Of a stretch of 64,000 bases of DNA, positions 17,656 through 26,072 are shown one piece after another (positions within the stretch are counted from its first letter, which is position 1; each line of letters opens with the position of its first letter). A program made the position numbers and the translations under genes. The notes beneath the pieces were generated by a model, which did no database searches, was not told where the DNA came from, and saw nothing but the letters and a program-made list of their open reading frames with translations. The DNA is from UBA1219 sp045601425 (lineage in GTDB: Bacteria; Bacteroidota; Bacteroidia; Bacteroidales; P3), in assembly GCA_045601425.1 (NCBI GenBank), contig JAZRZP010000026.1, positions 106,680 through 170,679 on the forward strand, read 5' to 3'.

Positions 17656-18522
17656 CTACGGCAGTTCAACCCGCAGAGGAGTGGTTCCGTCGTTGCCGAT
17701 GAACAGTGTGGCGTGGGGCAGACAGCTTGTTTTTTCGAAACTTATGCTTTTTTGCTGTGCGACATCGTACTGTTCGAGTTTTACATATACTTTCGCACAG
17801 CCGTCGGTGAACCAGTTGCAGTCCATCGGGGCATGGAAATCCTTATCCGTTACGGTTTCCATGTTGAAAGAGTTTTTGTTTCCCCATTTGCCCTGAGCGG
17901 TGCCGCTTGCCGCGTAAAAGTCGTCGTAGAGTTCGGGTGTTTCTTTTCCCTGAATGAGATAGTAGGTCTTGAACGAGGAGTATATGAAAGAAGCCGTGTC
18001 GCCGCCGAAAACGGTTATGGTGTCCATGACGCCGGCAAACTCGTATGTCTGGCATTGGGAGGAGTTGTAGGGATGCATTCCCTTGTTGGCGAGTTCGATT
18101 TTGCCGTTGATTTTTATCATGTGGGAGAGGGTGAGGTCTCTGGCATGGATTTGGATGGTGGTATTGTCGGAGTTCCAGTCTCCGTTGAGGACAATGTTCA
18201 TGCGGCCGCTACGGCAGCGGATGTCGTTTACTTCGGAAAGGGTGGTGGTGTCGGCAGAGCCGAAATCGATGTCGATGGTGTCTCTGTTTCTAGATACTTT
18301 CGGGTAAGTGGTTCTGTGCCAAAGGGTAGAGTCGGCAAGGAATTTGAATGTAATTTGGAATATGTCGTTCATGAACGATTCGGTTTGTATGAGCGAGGTC
18401 GGCAGACTGAAATTGTTTGAGGGGTGGTAGGTGTGGGTGTCGATCTCGGTTTTTTCATCGTCCTTGCAGGAAAAAAGCAGCAGGGCGGCGATGACCGTAA
18501 TGCCAAAAATCTTTGTCTTCAT
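17656..18522 (-). CDS. Lipoprotein of unknown function
   Basis: 288 residues. The start MKTKIFGITVIAALLLFSC gives a clear lipobox (LFSC) followed by charged residues (KDDEKTE). The mature part is polar and beta-rich, with no motif I recognise; it has several Cys (CRS, SSQC, DCN, DGC, SCL). It is followed after a short gap by mrp, which has its own -7 box, so co-transcription is possible but not needed. Likely anchored in the inner leaflet or at the surface of the outer membrane, as is common for Bacteroidota lipoproteins. Confidence 0.8.
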   Translation of the reverse strand: MKTKIFGITVIAALLLFSCKDDEKTEIDTHTYHPSNNFSLPTSLIQTESFMNDIFQITFKFLADSTLWHRTTYPKVSRNRDTIDIDFGSADTTTLSEVNDIRCRSGRMNIVLNGDWNSDNTTIQIHARDLTLSHMIKINGKIELANKGMHPYNSSQCQTYEFAGVMDTITVFGGDTASFIYSSFKTYYLIQGKETPELYDDFYAASGTAQGKWGNKNSFNMETVTDKDFHAPMDCNWFTDGCAKVYVKLEQYDVAQQKSISFEKTSCLPHATLFIGNDGTTPLRVELP

Positions 18523-18745
18523 AATAAGTCGTTATTGTGTGTGAAAAAAGTGTTTTTTTGTGAGAGGAAAAACGTGAAAAATGTCAAGATATTGCATTTT
18601 TTGCAAAAAAAAGCGGATATCGGTGCGAGAGATGAGATGGGTGGAGATGTTTTTTTTGTGTAATGGTAATTGTCTGATAATAAAATGGATATGTTGTAAA
18701 AGACGGGAAAAACGGAAGCTGGTAAAAAAAAAGATGAGGAAAAAT

Positions 18746-18776
18746 TTTGCCATGTCAATTTTTTTTCGGAACTTTG
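18746..18776 (+). promoter_or_regulatory. Promoter for rpmB-rpsU
   Basis: TTTG at 18746-18749, a 19-bp spacer and GAACTTTG (one base off TAnnTTTG) at 18769-18776. The rest of the 299-base gap before it is A/T-rich with no convincing gene. Confidence 0.6.
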
Positions 18777-18821
18777 CACTCCGTTTCAAAAAGAAAAAGT
18801 CACAAAAAAAACATATAAAAA

Positions 18822-19061
18822 ATGTCAAGAATTTGCGAAATTACAGGTAAGAAAGTTTGTACAGGGAACAATGTTTCTCACTCAAACATTAAAACTAAAA
18901 GAAGATTTTATCCGAACCTTCAGACAAAGAAGTTTTACATTCCTGAAGAAGATCTCTGGATAACTTTGAAAGTTTCAGCAAAAGGCATGCGTATTATCAA
19001 CAAAAAAGGTATTATGGCAGCTTTGCAGGATGCAGTTGAGGCAGGACACATTCAATTGTAA
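18822..19061 (+). CDS. rpmB: 50S ribosomal protein bL28
   Basis: 79 residues, the standard size. The start SRICEITGKKVCTGNNVSHS and the KTKRRFYPNLQ motif are typical of bL28. A structural protein of the large ribosomal subunit. It is followed 59 bases later by rpsU and shares its promoter, forming a small translation operon together with xerC and hpf downstream, an arrangement common in Bacteroidota. Confidence 0.97.
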   Translation: MSRICEITGKKVCTGNNVSHSNIKTKRRFYPNLQTKKFYIPEEDLWITLKVSAKGMRIINKKGIMAALQDAVEAGHIQL

Positions 19062-19120
19062 TTTGTACAGAGAATTATTTATTTTATTTAATCACTTTAA
19101 AAAAGAAAGAGGTATTAACT

Positions 19121-19318
19121 ATGATTATCGTTCCTATTAAAGAAGGCGAAAACATCGAGAGAGCTTTGAAAAAACTCAAGAGAAAATTTGAAAAGACTGG
19201 CGTTGTACGCGAACTCCGTGACCGTCAGAAATTCACGAAACCTTCCGTAAAAGCAAGGGAACGCAAGATGAAAGCCATTTACGTGCAGCATCTTCAGCAG
19301 GAAGCTCTGGACAAATAG
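19121..19318 (+). CDS. rpsU: 30S ribosomal protein bS21
   Basis: 65 residues. MIIVPIKEGENIERALKKLK followed by FEKTGVVRELRDRQ and a basic tail are typical of the Bacteroidota bS21, which takes part in the unusual anti-Shine-Dalgarno region of ribosomes in this phylum. A good hairpin terminator at 19341-19379 separates it from xerC. Confidence 0.97.
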   Translation: MIIVPIKEGENIERALKKLKRKFEKTGVVRELRDRQKFTKPSVKARERKMKAIYVQHLQQEALDK

Positions 19319-19340
19319 CGTTTTTTTTCTTGCTAATCAG

Positions 19341-19379
19341 AAAAAGTTCATAAAAAATTTTTTTTATGAACTTTTTTTT
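19341..19379 (+). terminator. Terminator after rpsU
   Basis: AAAAGTTCATAAAAAA pairs with the following TTTTTTATGAACTTTT, ending in a T run. Confidence 0.85.
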
Positions 19380-19380
19380 G

Positions 19381-19388
19381 TAACTTTG
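19381..19388 (+). promoter_or_regulatory. -7 box directly before xerC
   Basis: TAACTTTG ends four bases before the GTG at 19393, so a transcript from here would begin at or very near the start codon. No -33 TTTG at the right distance. Confidence 0.45.
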
Positions 19389-19392
19389 CAGT

Positions 19393-20292
19393 GTGAAAAC
19401 TGAAGAGACCATATTGCTATTTGAAGACTATCTCCGTAATGAGCGGCGTCTTTCGGGGCTTACGGTGGAAACGTATCTGTCGGATTTGAATTTTTTCAAG
19501 TCATATCTGGACAGGGAAGGAATCGATGACACTGGGGAACTGAGTCCGCTTTTGCTGAGGGATTGGGAGGTGGAACTGCTCGAAAGCGGTCTGAAGCCGC
19601 GGAGCGTGACCCGCAAGATGGCTTCGCTGCGGGCATGGAACAAGTTTCTGAGAAAGCAGAAGATTTACGAAAAGGATCTGTTTACAAAAATCACTTCGCT
19701 GAAAACACCCAAGAGACTGCCGGTCTTTTTCCGCGAAAGCGAGATGGAAACGGCACTTGAAACCGAAAATGTCTTTGCCGACGATTTTGAGGGAGTGCGG
19801 AACAAACTTATAATCGAACTCTTGTATGTAACGGGTATGCGTAGGGCCGAGCTGATATCGCTCCAAGATACTTCGGTGGATTTGCAGAACGGTTTGGTGA
19901 AGGTTTTCGGAAAACGTAGCAAAGAGCGTATCGTGCCGATAGAAAACGATACAAGGCAGATGATAGAAAATTATATTTTGCTTAGAAATGAAAAAGTTGA
20001 CAATAAAACGGACAGGCTGTTCGTTACCTTGAAAGGTAATGCAGTGTATCCGATGCTGGTGGAGCGTGTGGTGAAAACGTACATGTCTCTGGTTTCCAAT
20101 GCGGACAAGGTGAGTCCGCACGTTTTAAGGCACACTTTTGCCACACATCTGCTGAACAACGGAGCTGACATAAATGCAATAAAGGAGTTGTTAGGGCATG
20201 CCAATCTTGCTGCTACCCAAGTTTATACGCACAACACGATAGAAAGATTGAAAGAAACATATAAAACAGCTCATCCGAGAGCAAAAAAATAA
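19393..20292 (+). CDS. xerC: Tyrosine site-specific recombinase (XerC-type)
   Basis: 299 residues starting at GTG. N-terminal SAM-like core-binding domain (about 1-85, LFEDYLRNERRLSGLTVETY), then the catalytic domain with the five conserved elements: Arg in TGMRRAELISL, Lys in the beta hairpin (FGKRSKERIVPI), HVLRHTFATHLL, the second His in LLGHANLAATQ, and the Tyr nucleophile in VYTH. It resolves chromosome dimers with XerD. The position between rpsU and hpf and the standard length argue for the housekeeping recombinase rather than a phage or transposon integrase. Confidence 0.93.
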   Translation: MKTEETILLFEDYLRNERRLSGLTVETYLSDLNFFKSYLDREGIDDTGELSPLLLRDWEVELLESGLKPRSVTRKMASLRAWNKFLRKQKIYEKDLFTKITSLKTPKRLPVFFRESEMETALETENVFADDFEGVRNKLIIELLYVTGMRRAELISLQDTSVDLQNGLVKVFGKRSKERIVPIENDTRQMIENYILLRNEKVDNKTDRLFVTLKGNAVYPMLVERVVKTYMSLVSNADKVSPHVLRHTFATHLLNNGADINAIKELLGHANLAATQVYTHNTIERLKETYKTAHPRAKK

Positions 20293-20303
20293 AGGAGGTT
20301 TTT

Positions 20304-20597
20304 ATGAATATTAAAATCAATGCAGTAAAATTTAAAGCAGAACCCAAACTGGAACAGTTTGTAAACGAGAAAGTCGGAAAACTGGAGCGTAATTTCGACA
20401 GTATCACCGCGTGCGATGTGACGCTGAAGGTTGACAAGCCCGAAAGTGAAAACAACAAAATCGTTGAGTTGCAACTTGCGTTGCCCGGTCAGATATTGTT
20501 CAACAGCAAACAGGCCAACAGTTTCGAAGAGGCTACCTTGCAGGCGGTAGATGCAATGAAAACGCAGTTGAATAAATATAAGGAACGTTTCAACTAA
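20304..20597 (+). CDS. hpf: Ribosome hibernation-promoting factor (short HPF/RaiA)
   Basis: 97 residues. MNIKINAVKFKAEPKLEQFV and the later TLQAVDAMKTQLNKYKERF fit the Ribosomal_S30AE family. The short form lacks the C-terminal dimerisation domain. It binds the 30S decoding region in stationary phase. A purine-rich AAAGGAGG sits 5 bases before the ATG, unusually close to a classical Shine-Dalgarno sequence for this phylum. The gap to xerC is 11 bases, so the two are probably co-transcribed; a very strong bidirectional terminator follows. Confidence 0.95.
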   Translation: MNIKINAVKFKAEPKLEQFVNEKVGKLERNFDSITACDVTLKVDKPESENNKIVELQLALPGQILFNSKQANSFEEATLQAVDAMKTQLNKYKERFN

Positions 20598-20609
20598 TTG
20601 AAACACAGT

Positions 20610-20659
20610 AAAACAGCAAAGGCGGCAGTTCCTTACGGAACCGCCGCCTTTGCTGTTTT
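20610..20659. terminator. Bidirectional terminator between hpf and the polysaccharide operon
   Basis: A 17-bp arm AAAACAGCAAAGGCGGC plus GTTCC pairs with its complement around a short TTAC loop, with A and T runs at both ends. Serves both convergent genes. Confidence 0.95.
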
Positions 20660-20673
20660 AAGTAAGGATGGGG

Positions 20674-21267
20674 TTATTCTTTTATTATGACTTCAAATGT
20701 TTTGAAAATCAGTTTGATGTCGCCCCAAAAGGAATGTTTTTCCACGTATTCAAGATAGAGCTTTATCTTGTCCTGCATAATTACGTCAATGTAGTATTTG
20801 TCGGGGTCTTCGGCATTTTCGAGGAGTTCGTTTTCGTTGCGGTAGCGTATTGAAGCCGGATCGGTGATGCCGGGTCGGACATCGAGGACGTGGAGCTGTT
20901 CTTCTGTCCAGAAGTCGACATAGTGCCGGACTTCGGGACGCGGGCCGACCAGACTCATTTCGCCTTTGAAGACGTTGATGAGTTGCGGAAGTTCGTCAAG
21001 TTTGTATTTGCGGATGAAGTATCCGGAGCGTGTTATCCGGGGGTCGCGGCCACCGACTGTTATGAGGCTGTCCTTGTCGGAACCGACCCGCATGGATCGG
21101 AATTTGTACAGGCGGAAATCCTTGTTTCCACGGCCGACGCGCGTCTGCCGGTAGAAGACGCCGCCTTTCGGATCATCAATTTTTATCCAGACGGCGATTG
21201 CAAGGAATGCAGGACTTAATATGATTAGTCCTAACGAACTGAAAAACAAATCGAAAGCGCGTTTCAT
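20674..21267 (-). CDS. Short-form initiating sugar-phosphate transferase (PglC/WcaJ C-terminal type)
   Basis: 197 residues, the catalytic core only (PF02397). An N-terminal membrane hairpin (FSSLGLIILSPAFLAIAVWI) is followed by VFYRQTRVGRGNKDF, YKFRSMR, the catalytic Asp-Glu pair in KLDELPQLINVFKGEMS and LVGPRPE. The family moves a sugar phosphate from a UDP-sugar to undecaprenyl phosphate, starting assembly of a surface glycan on the cytoplasmic face. Last gene of a ten-gene minus-strand operon, 8 bases after the aminotransferase. A second, longer transferase of this kind is at 43766-45181. Confidence 0.92.
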   Translation of the reverse strand: MKRAFDLFFSSLGLIILSPAFLAIAVWIKIDDPKGGVFYRQTRVGRGNKDFRLYKFRSMRVGSDKDSLITVGGRDPRITRSGYFIRKYKLDELPQLINVFKGEMSLVGPRPEVRHYVDFWTEEQLHVLDVRPGITDPASIRYRNENELLENAEDPDKYYIDVIMQDKIKLYLEYVEKHSFWGDIKLIFKTFEVIIKE

Positions 21268-21275
21268 GGAGTATT

Positions 21276-22469
21276 CTATCCGATCAGTTCAACGAAATTG
21301 GAAATGACGAAATCAATCTGTTCGTCAGAAAGACAGGTGTGCAGAGGAAGTGTTATTTCGCAGGCGTATTGTTTGAAGGCGTTGGGAAAATCTTTAATGT
21401 CGAAGCCCAGATTTTTGTAGGCAGTCATCAGGGGCAGTGGTTTGTAGTGTACGTTGGTTGCGATTCCGCGTTCTGCCATCTTCACGATGACGGAATTCCG
21501 TTCGGCTTCGCTTTTTCCCAGCAGTCTGACAAAATACAGATGTCCGCTGGATTGGGCATCTTCGGTAAAGTGACTCAGTATCTGTACGTTGTGGTTTTTC
21601 AAAGCATTGTCGTATGCTCCGATTATTTTACGGCGGCGTTGCAGAAGTGCTGGATAGCGGTCGAACTGAACAAGTCCGATGGCGGCAGTGATGTCGGTCA
21701 TGTTGCACTTGTAGGCAGGGTATATGATGTCGTATTCCCATGCACCGAGTTGTGTTTTTGCAAAAGCGTCCTTGCTTTGCCCGTGCAGCGAATAAAGCAT
21801 GAACTGCTTGTAAAGGTGTTCATTGTCAATATATTCCACGTTTCTCCAAGTCAGGGCACCGCCTTCGGCAGTGGTCAGGTTTTTCACCGCATGGAACGAA
21901 AAAGAGGTAAAATCGGCGATTTCTCCGCACATTTTGCCTTTTTGTGAAGCACCGAAAGCGTGTGCCGCATCGGCAAGCACGATGATTCTACCGAAGGCTT
22001 TCTGCAAGTCGTTGCTGGGAGTGAAAAGGCCGCGTTTGCCGTTGACAATTTCGAAAATGCGGTTGTAGTTGCATATTATGCCGGCGATATCTACCGGGAT
22101 GATTGCCTTTGTGCGGGGACTTATGGCCTTTTCAAGTGCATCGTAGTCCATTTCGAAAGAACCGGGGGCAGTGTCGACGAGTACCGGGGTGGCTCCCACG
22201 TGGCATATTACACTTGCCGAAGCAGTGTAGGTGTAGGCCGATGTTATGACTTCGTCGCCATGACCGATGCCTAAAATGCGGAGTATCAGTTCTATGCACG
22301 ATGTGGCTGAGTTGAGGCACACGGCTTTTGGTGTGTGGCAGTATTCCGCTATTCTGCGTTCGAACTCTTTGGTTTTGGGTCCGGTGGTAATCCAGCCCGA
22401 CTGCAGCACTTCAGCGACAGCCTTGGCTTCCTGTTCCGACAGGTCGGGAGGGGAAAATGGTACTTTCAT
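21276..22469 (-). CDS. DegT/DnrJ/EryC1/StrS sugar aminotransferase
   Basis: 397 residues. N-terminal PFSPPDLSEQEAKAVAEVL and GWITTGPKTKEFE are characteristic; the PLP lysine lies in FHAVKNLTTAEGGAL (around residue 195), and SATSCIELILR is the phosphate-binding start. It aminates a keto-deoxy sugar nucleotide (UDP- or dTDP-linked) with glutamate as donor. The motif resembles the ArnB/PseC/VioA branch. No sugar-nucleotide dehydratase is visible in the cluster to make the keto substrate, so that enzyme must be encoded elsewhere. Confidence 0.92.
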   Translation of the reverse strand: MKVPFSPPDLSEQEAKAVAEVLQSGWITTGPKTKEFERRIAEYCHTPKAVCLNSATSCIELILRILGIGHGDEVITSAYTYTASASVICHVGATPVLVDTAPGSFEMDYDALEKAISPRTKAIIPVDIAGIICNYNRIFEIVNGKRGLFTPSNDLQKAFGRIIVLADAAHAFGASQKGKMCGEIADFTSFSFHAVKNLTTAEGGALTWRNVEYIDNEHLYKQFMLYSLHGQSKDAFAKTQLGAWEYDIIYPAYKCNMTDITAAIGLVQFDRYPALLQRRRKIIGAYDNALKNHNVQILSHFTEDAQSSGHLYFVRLLGKSEAERNSVIVKMAERGIATNVHYKPLPLMTAYKNLGFDIKDFPNAFKQYACEITLPLHTCLSDEQIDFVISNFVELIG

Positions 22470-22504
22470 ATGAATATGTAGTTAGGGAAAATATGAGCAA
22501 TTAT

Positions 22505-23491
22505 TTATCTTTTTAAAATGCCGGAAATAGTCCCCCAGCCGTATGCACAGTGCACGCACAAGAAAAGCAGTGGCAGTATGAAGAAGAACCGTTTCCCGTA
22601 TCTGCAACACGCCGATATCGTCGCAGTGATGCTGGCGGTGATGTATAATCCAAAGATTACGGCAAAAACAAGGGATGCAGGTCGCCAGAAGATGCCGGCA
22701 GCGAGAGAGAGTGCGAGCGACAGTACAAAAGCAAGCGGGACAAGGTGACGCAGGGAGACAGAACTGGGGTCGATGTGCAGCAGCCTTCCAATGGACACCC
22801 CGTTGGCACACATTTGCCCAACGCTTCCGCGGAAAGTGTCGCGGGAATAGTATGTGCATACTATTTCAGGGTCGAGGTAGATTTTATAACCGGCTTTTCG
22901 GATACGGTTGTTGAATTCATTGTCTTCACCGCGTGGGAGGTCTTCGCGCATGCCGCCGATTTCTTCGATGACTTTTCTCGGGAAAGATCCGAAAGGTACG
23001 GTGTCGGCAAAGCCAGCCTTGGCACCGATGCGGAAAGAAGCTCCACCAATACCGAAACGCACTTTGTTCAGAATGGCGTTGGCTTCCGGTACAAGTCCGG
23101 AATTGCGTGATATGACGTTGCATATTCCTCCGGCATTTCCTATTCTTTCGTTTTCAACGAGATGCCTGATGCACAGCTCGATGTATTCTCTGTTGTATGT
23201 GGAGTGGGCATCGAGCCGTACTATGTATGGTGCAGAGGAATTCGCCACTCCCGTGTTGAAGGCGGCAGACTGTATTTTCTTGGGGTTTTCGATGAGACGG
23301 ATGTTCGGGTAGCGTTCGCAAAAACCGGCCACCGTTTCACGGGTTCTGTCACGGCTGCCGCCATCGATTACCATAACGTCCATCTCGCTGAAGGGAAAGC
23401 TTTGCGATATTACGGAATTCAGGCAGTCACTGATATAGAGTTCTTCGTTCAGAGTGGGTATGACAACTGCGATTTTGTATTTTTCTTCCAT
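22505..23491 (-). CDS. Membrane-associated family 2 glycosyltransferase (ExoA-like)
   Basis: 328 residues. GT-A fold at the N-terminus: VVIPTLNEELYISDCLNSV, VMVIDGGSRDRT and VRLDAHSTY with the metal-binding DxH in place of DxD; PRGEDNEFNNRI is the acceptor-side acidic motif. About three hydrophobic helices at the C-terminus (LVPLAFVLSLALSLAAGIF and later segments) anchor it in the inner membrane. This layout is that of ExoA-type succinoglycan glucosyltransferases. It adds a sugar to the lipid-linked repeat unit. Gap of 14 bases to the upstream licD gene. Confidence 0.88.
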   Translation of the reverse strand: MEEKYKIAVVIPTLNEELYISDCLNSVISQSFPFSEMDVMVIDGGSRDRTRETVAGFCERYPNIRLIENPKKIQSAAFNTGVANSSAPYIVRLDAHSTYNREYIELCIRHLVENERIGNAGGICNVISRNSGLVPEANAILNKVRFGIGGASFRIGAKAGFADTVPFGSFPRKVIEEIGGMREDLPRGEDNEFNNRIRKAGYKIYLDPEIVCTYYSRDTFRGSVGQMCANGVSIGRLLHIDPSSVSLRHLVPLAFVLSLALSLAAGIFWRPASLVFAVIFGLYITASITATISACCRYGKRFFFILPLLFLCVHCAYGWGTISGILKR

Positions 23492-23505
23492 GAACTTTCA
23501 GATTG

Positions 23506-24297
23506 TTAGTCTTTCCAAAAGGCCGATATGTTGTGTGTGATGCGTTTGTCTACAGGAGGAAGCTGCATGTAGTCGTTGTACAGGCAGGTCAGATAGGTGT
23601 CGTATTGTTCCGGAGCGGGAAAGGTTTTGTTTTCGAAATGCATTGGAATGCTGCCGGCGAAAACATTGCTGCCGAAGCAGTATCTGGTATCACCGTTGGA
23701 GGCTATGTAACCTACTGTGCTGCTGTTTTTTCCGTGTTTAGACAGGAAATCGGTTATGAGCAAAAAGAACCGTGGACCTATAAGTCTGGAAATTCTCCAG
23801 ACGGGTTTCCAGAGAGAACTGTGTTTCGTGGGGAATTTCTTGTACACCGACAGTATGCGGCACACGAGAGATATCTTTACCAGAAAACGCTGCGTGCGGC
23901 GGAAATAAGCCACCTTGTCTATAGGGAAAATGTCGACCCACACGCCTTCGTTTTCGTTTTCAAGCAGTCCGTCGTTTACAATCTGCGTTCTGGAATCGAC
24001 GACTTTGGCAAATTCGTAGAAATATTTTTTGTCGGTACTGTGATGCAGAAGTTTGAAATGTCGGTCCGGCTTGCCTGCGAGTTTTATGAATTTGTCGTAG
24101 TCGGGTCGGAGCATGCAGATGTCGATGTCGTCGTCCCATGGTATGAACCCATTGTGCCTTACGGCACCGAGTAGTGTCCCGTACGACAGGAAATAGCGTA
24201 TGCCGTTTTTCCGGCATATATCGTCAATGTATTCCAGAATGGACAGTTCGATGTCTTTGATTTCGGTAGGGGAGATTTTCTGCATGTTGTTTTTCAA
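23506..24297 (-). CDS. LicD family phosphotransferase (1)
   Basis: 263 residues, PF04991 family. The signature YGTLLGAVRHNGFIPWDDD continues with IDICM; a His-rich DRHFKLLHH and WVDIFPID follow, all typical. LicD enzymes move a phospho-alcohol such as phosphocholine from its CDP form to a sugar. It is preceded by a 209-base gap (24298-24506) that holds no recognisable promoter or gene. A second licD gene (26072-26971) is in the same operon, so two positions or two substituents may be modified. Confidence 0.9.
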   Translation of the reverse strand: MKNNMQKISPTEIKDIELSILEYIDDICRKNGIRYFLSYGTLLGAVRHNGFIPWDDDIDICMLRPDYDKFIKLAGKPDRHFKLLHHSTDKKYFYEFAKVVDSRTQIVNDGLLENENEGVWVDIFPIDKVAYFRRTQRFLVKISLVCRILSVYKKFPTKHSSLWKPVWRISRLIGPRFFLLITDFLSKHGKNSSTVGYIASNGDTRYCFGSNVFAGSIPMHFENKTFPAPEQYDTYLTCLYNDYMQLPPVDKRITHNISAFWKD

Positions 24298-24506
24298 TTG
24301 GGCTGAAAAAGTGTTCAGGCATTGTTTACTGAATCAGATTGTATAAAGCGTTCTGAAAATGAGCGTTTTTTGAGCAAAGTTTTTTTGCGTTTGAAAGGAT
24401 TTGTTTTCGGCTGTCAGGGTCATTTGCCGGACAGTAATCCCGCTGTCGTTTTTTGGGGAATTATGGTTCCTGTCCGATTTTTGCAGAGGATTCGGAAAGG
24501 GTCGTG

Positions 24507-26072
24507 TCAGCTATTTGAAGCGTTTTCATTGCGAGACTTTCTGAATTTGCCGGTGAATTTCCTTATTATTGACAGTACGAGATTCTTTTCGTCTTTATCG
24601 AGGGTTATTGTGTAGGATACCCAAACGGTACTTGCGAGCGAAGCCGTGCATACCAGCAGCAGGCGCCATAATGACGGAGGAAGCAGCAACCATGCCACGG
24701 CCGGCAGAAGCGGGACAAGTACGGCTTGTTTCAGACACGGCCAGATGATGGTTTTCATGTATTCGCCAACCGTTATTGCTTTAAAGTTCTGGCAAAGTAT
24801 CCGTATGCATACGGTCTGGTTGATGACGGTTATTCCCACCATTACGACGTACATTGATACAGGGCTGAATCCCATCAAGAAAAACAGAATGGAGAACAGC
24901 AGTGTGGAAGATACGATGATCGACGTGCATATCATGTACTTTCTGATTTTGCCCGTTGCCATTATCACGTATGTTATCGGGGTGTTGAGGGTGTTGATGT
25001 TCTTTACAACCATGATAAGGCAGGTGAAGGGAACTACAAAGTCGGGAATGTCTTTACCGAGCCAAAGGTGCAGGACATTGTCCATTTCGAAAATCAGCGG
25101 TACCGTGAGCATCAGCTGGAGTATGAAGTTTATTTTCGAAACGCCGGTCATAAGATGTTTGGTGCGGATATGGTCTCCGGCAGAGTACGACTGTACAATC
25201 TGCGGTCGGAAGGCAATGATTACGTTGTTGCTGAACTGGTCCAATCCGCTGGAGACTTGGTTGGCAACGTTGTATGCTGCGTTGAGTACCGGCCCGAAAA
25301 ATGAATTCAGGGCAAGGTTGCATCCCTGTCCGCGTATGGTATATGCAACAGGGTCAAGCAGCGACCATCCGGAAAAGCTTAGCATGGATTTGAAAAGTGA
25401 TTTGTCCAGTCCTCTATGGTAGCGTAGTTCTGAAAATCTGGCTTTCGCATAGATGAAGTACATGAGGAAGGAAATCAGGGTAATGAGCATCATGAGAAAC
25501 CCGTAGAGCAAAAGCTGGTCTGTCGAGGCCGTTGGCAATAGAAACACAATGAGCAGTTTCATTGATACGTCGGCAATGCTCACAAAGGCGTAGAAATTCA
25601 TTTTCTCGTAGGCCAAGACGGCAGATATGTATGGTGTCTGCAAAACGACAAGTATCAGGGAAATCACGGCAAACTGGAAAATCCAGTTGGCAATACCAAG
25701 ACGTTCGTGAGGTATGTTGAGGTGGTAATTGATGTACCACAGGCCAACTGCTTCGACCAGTATGAATATGGAAACGGCGAGTATGGCCTGTATCACGACG
25801 GCTGTCTTGTACACTTTTTGTACACCGCCAGACTCTTTCTGGCCTATGGCGAAGTTGTAGAAACGGTTTGTGCCGCTTGTAAATGTAGTGTTGAACACAC
25901 CGAAGAGGGACACGAATCCGCACACTACGCCGTATATACCGAAATCGACTTCGCCGAGGGTCTGAAGCACGACTCTGGTGGTGATGAGGCTTATCACCAT
26001 TACCAATCCCATACGCAGGTATAGGAAAAGGGTGTTTATGGCTATGCGTTTGTTTCCGGAACTATTGTCCAT
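24507..26072 (-). CDS. Wzx-like polysaccharide flippase (MVF/PST superfamily)
   Basis: 521 residues with about 12-14 hydrophobic helices. The start (IAINTLFLYLRMGLVMVISL, TRVVLQTLGEVDFGIYGVV) and TFTSGTNRFYNFAIGQ are typical of Bacteroidota O-antigen and capsule flippases. It moves the undecaprenyl-linked repeat unit from the cytoplasmic to the periplasmic face. The ATG overlaps the stop codon of the upstream licD gene by one base (TGATG), indicating translational coupling. Confidence 0.9.
   Translation of the reverse strand: MDNSSGNKRIAINTLFLYLRMGLVMVISLITTRVVLQTLGEVDFGIYGVVCGFVSLFGVFNTTFTSGTNRFYNFAIGQKESGGVQKVYKTAVVIQAILAVSIFILVEAVGLWYINYHLNIPHERLGIANWIFQFAVISLILVVLQTPYISAVLAYEKMNFYAFVSIADVSMKLLIVFLLPTASTDQLLLYGFLMMLITLISFLMYFIYAKARFSELRYHRGLDKSLFKSMLSFSGWSLLDPVAYTIRGQGCNLALNSFFGPVLNAAYNVANQVSSGLDQFSNNVIIAFRPQIVQSYSAGDHIRTKHLMTGVSKINFILQLMLTVPLIFEMDNVLHLWLGKDIPDFVVPFTCLIMVVKNINTLNTPITYVIMATGKIRKYMICTSIIVSSTLLFSILFFLMGFSPVSMYVVMVGITVINQTVCIRILCQNFKAITVGEYMKTIIWPCLKQAVLVPLLPAVAWLLLPPSLWRLLLVCTASLASTVWVSYTITLDKDEKNLVLSIIRKFTGKFRKSRNENASNS

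Noticed and set aside
18519..18828. Phe-rich minus-strand frames before rpmB
   Set aside because: They arise from A-rich non-coding sequence and overlap the rpmB promoter.
19393..20292. Phage or transposon integrase interpretation of the tyrosine recombinase
   Set aside because: Position between rpsU and hpf, standard XerC length and absence of attachment repeats or phage genes favour the housekeeping enzyme.
24646..25422. 258-codon plus-strand frame over the flippase gene
   Set aside because: Antisense to a clear membrane protein; composition is that of a reversed hydrophobic gene.
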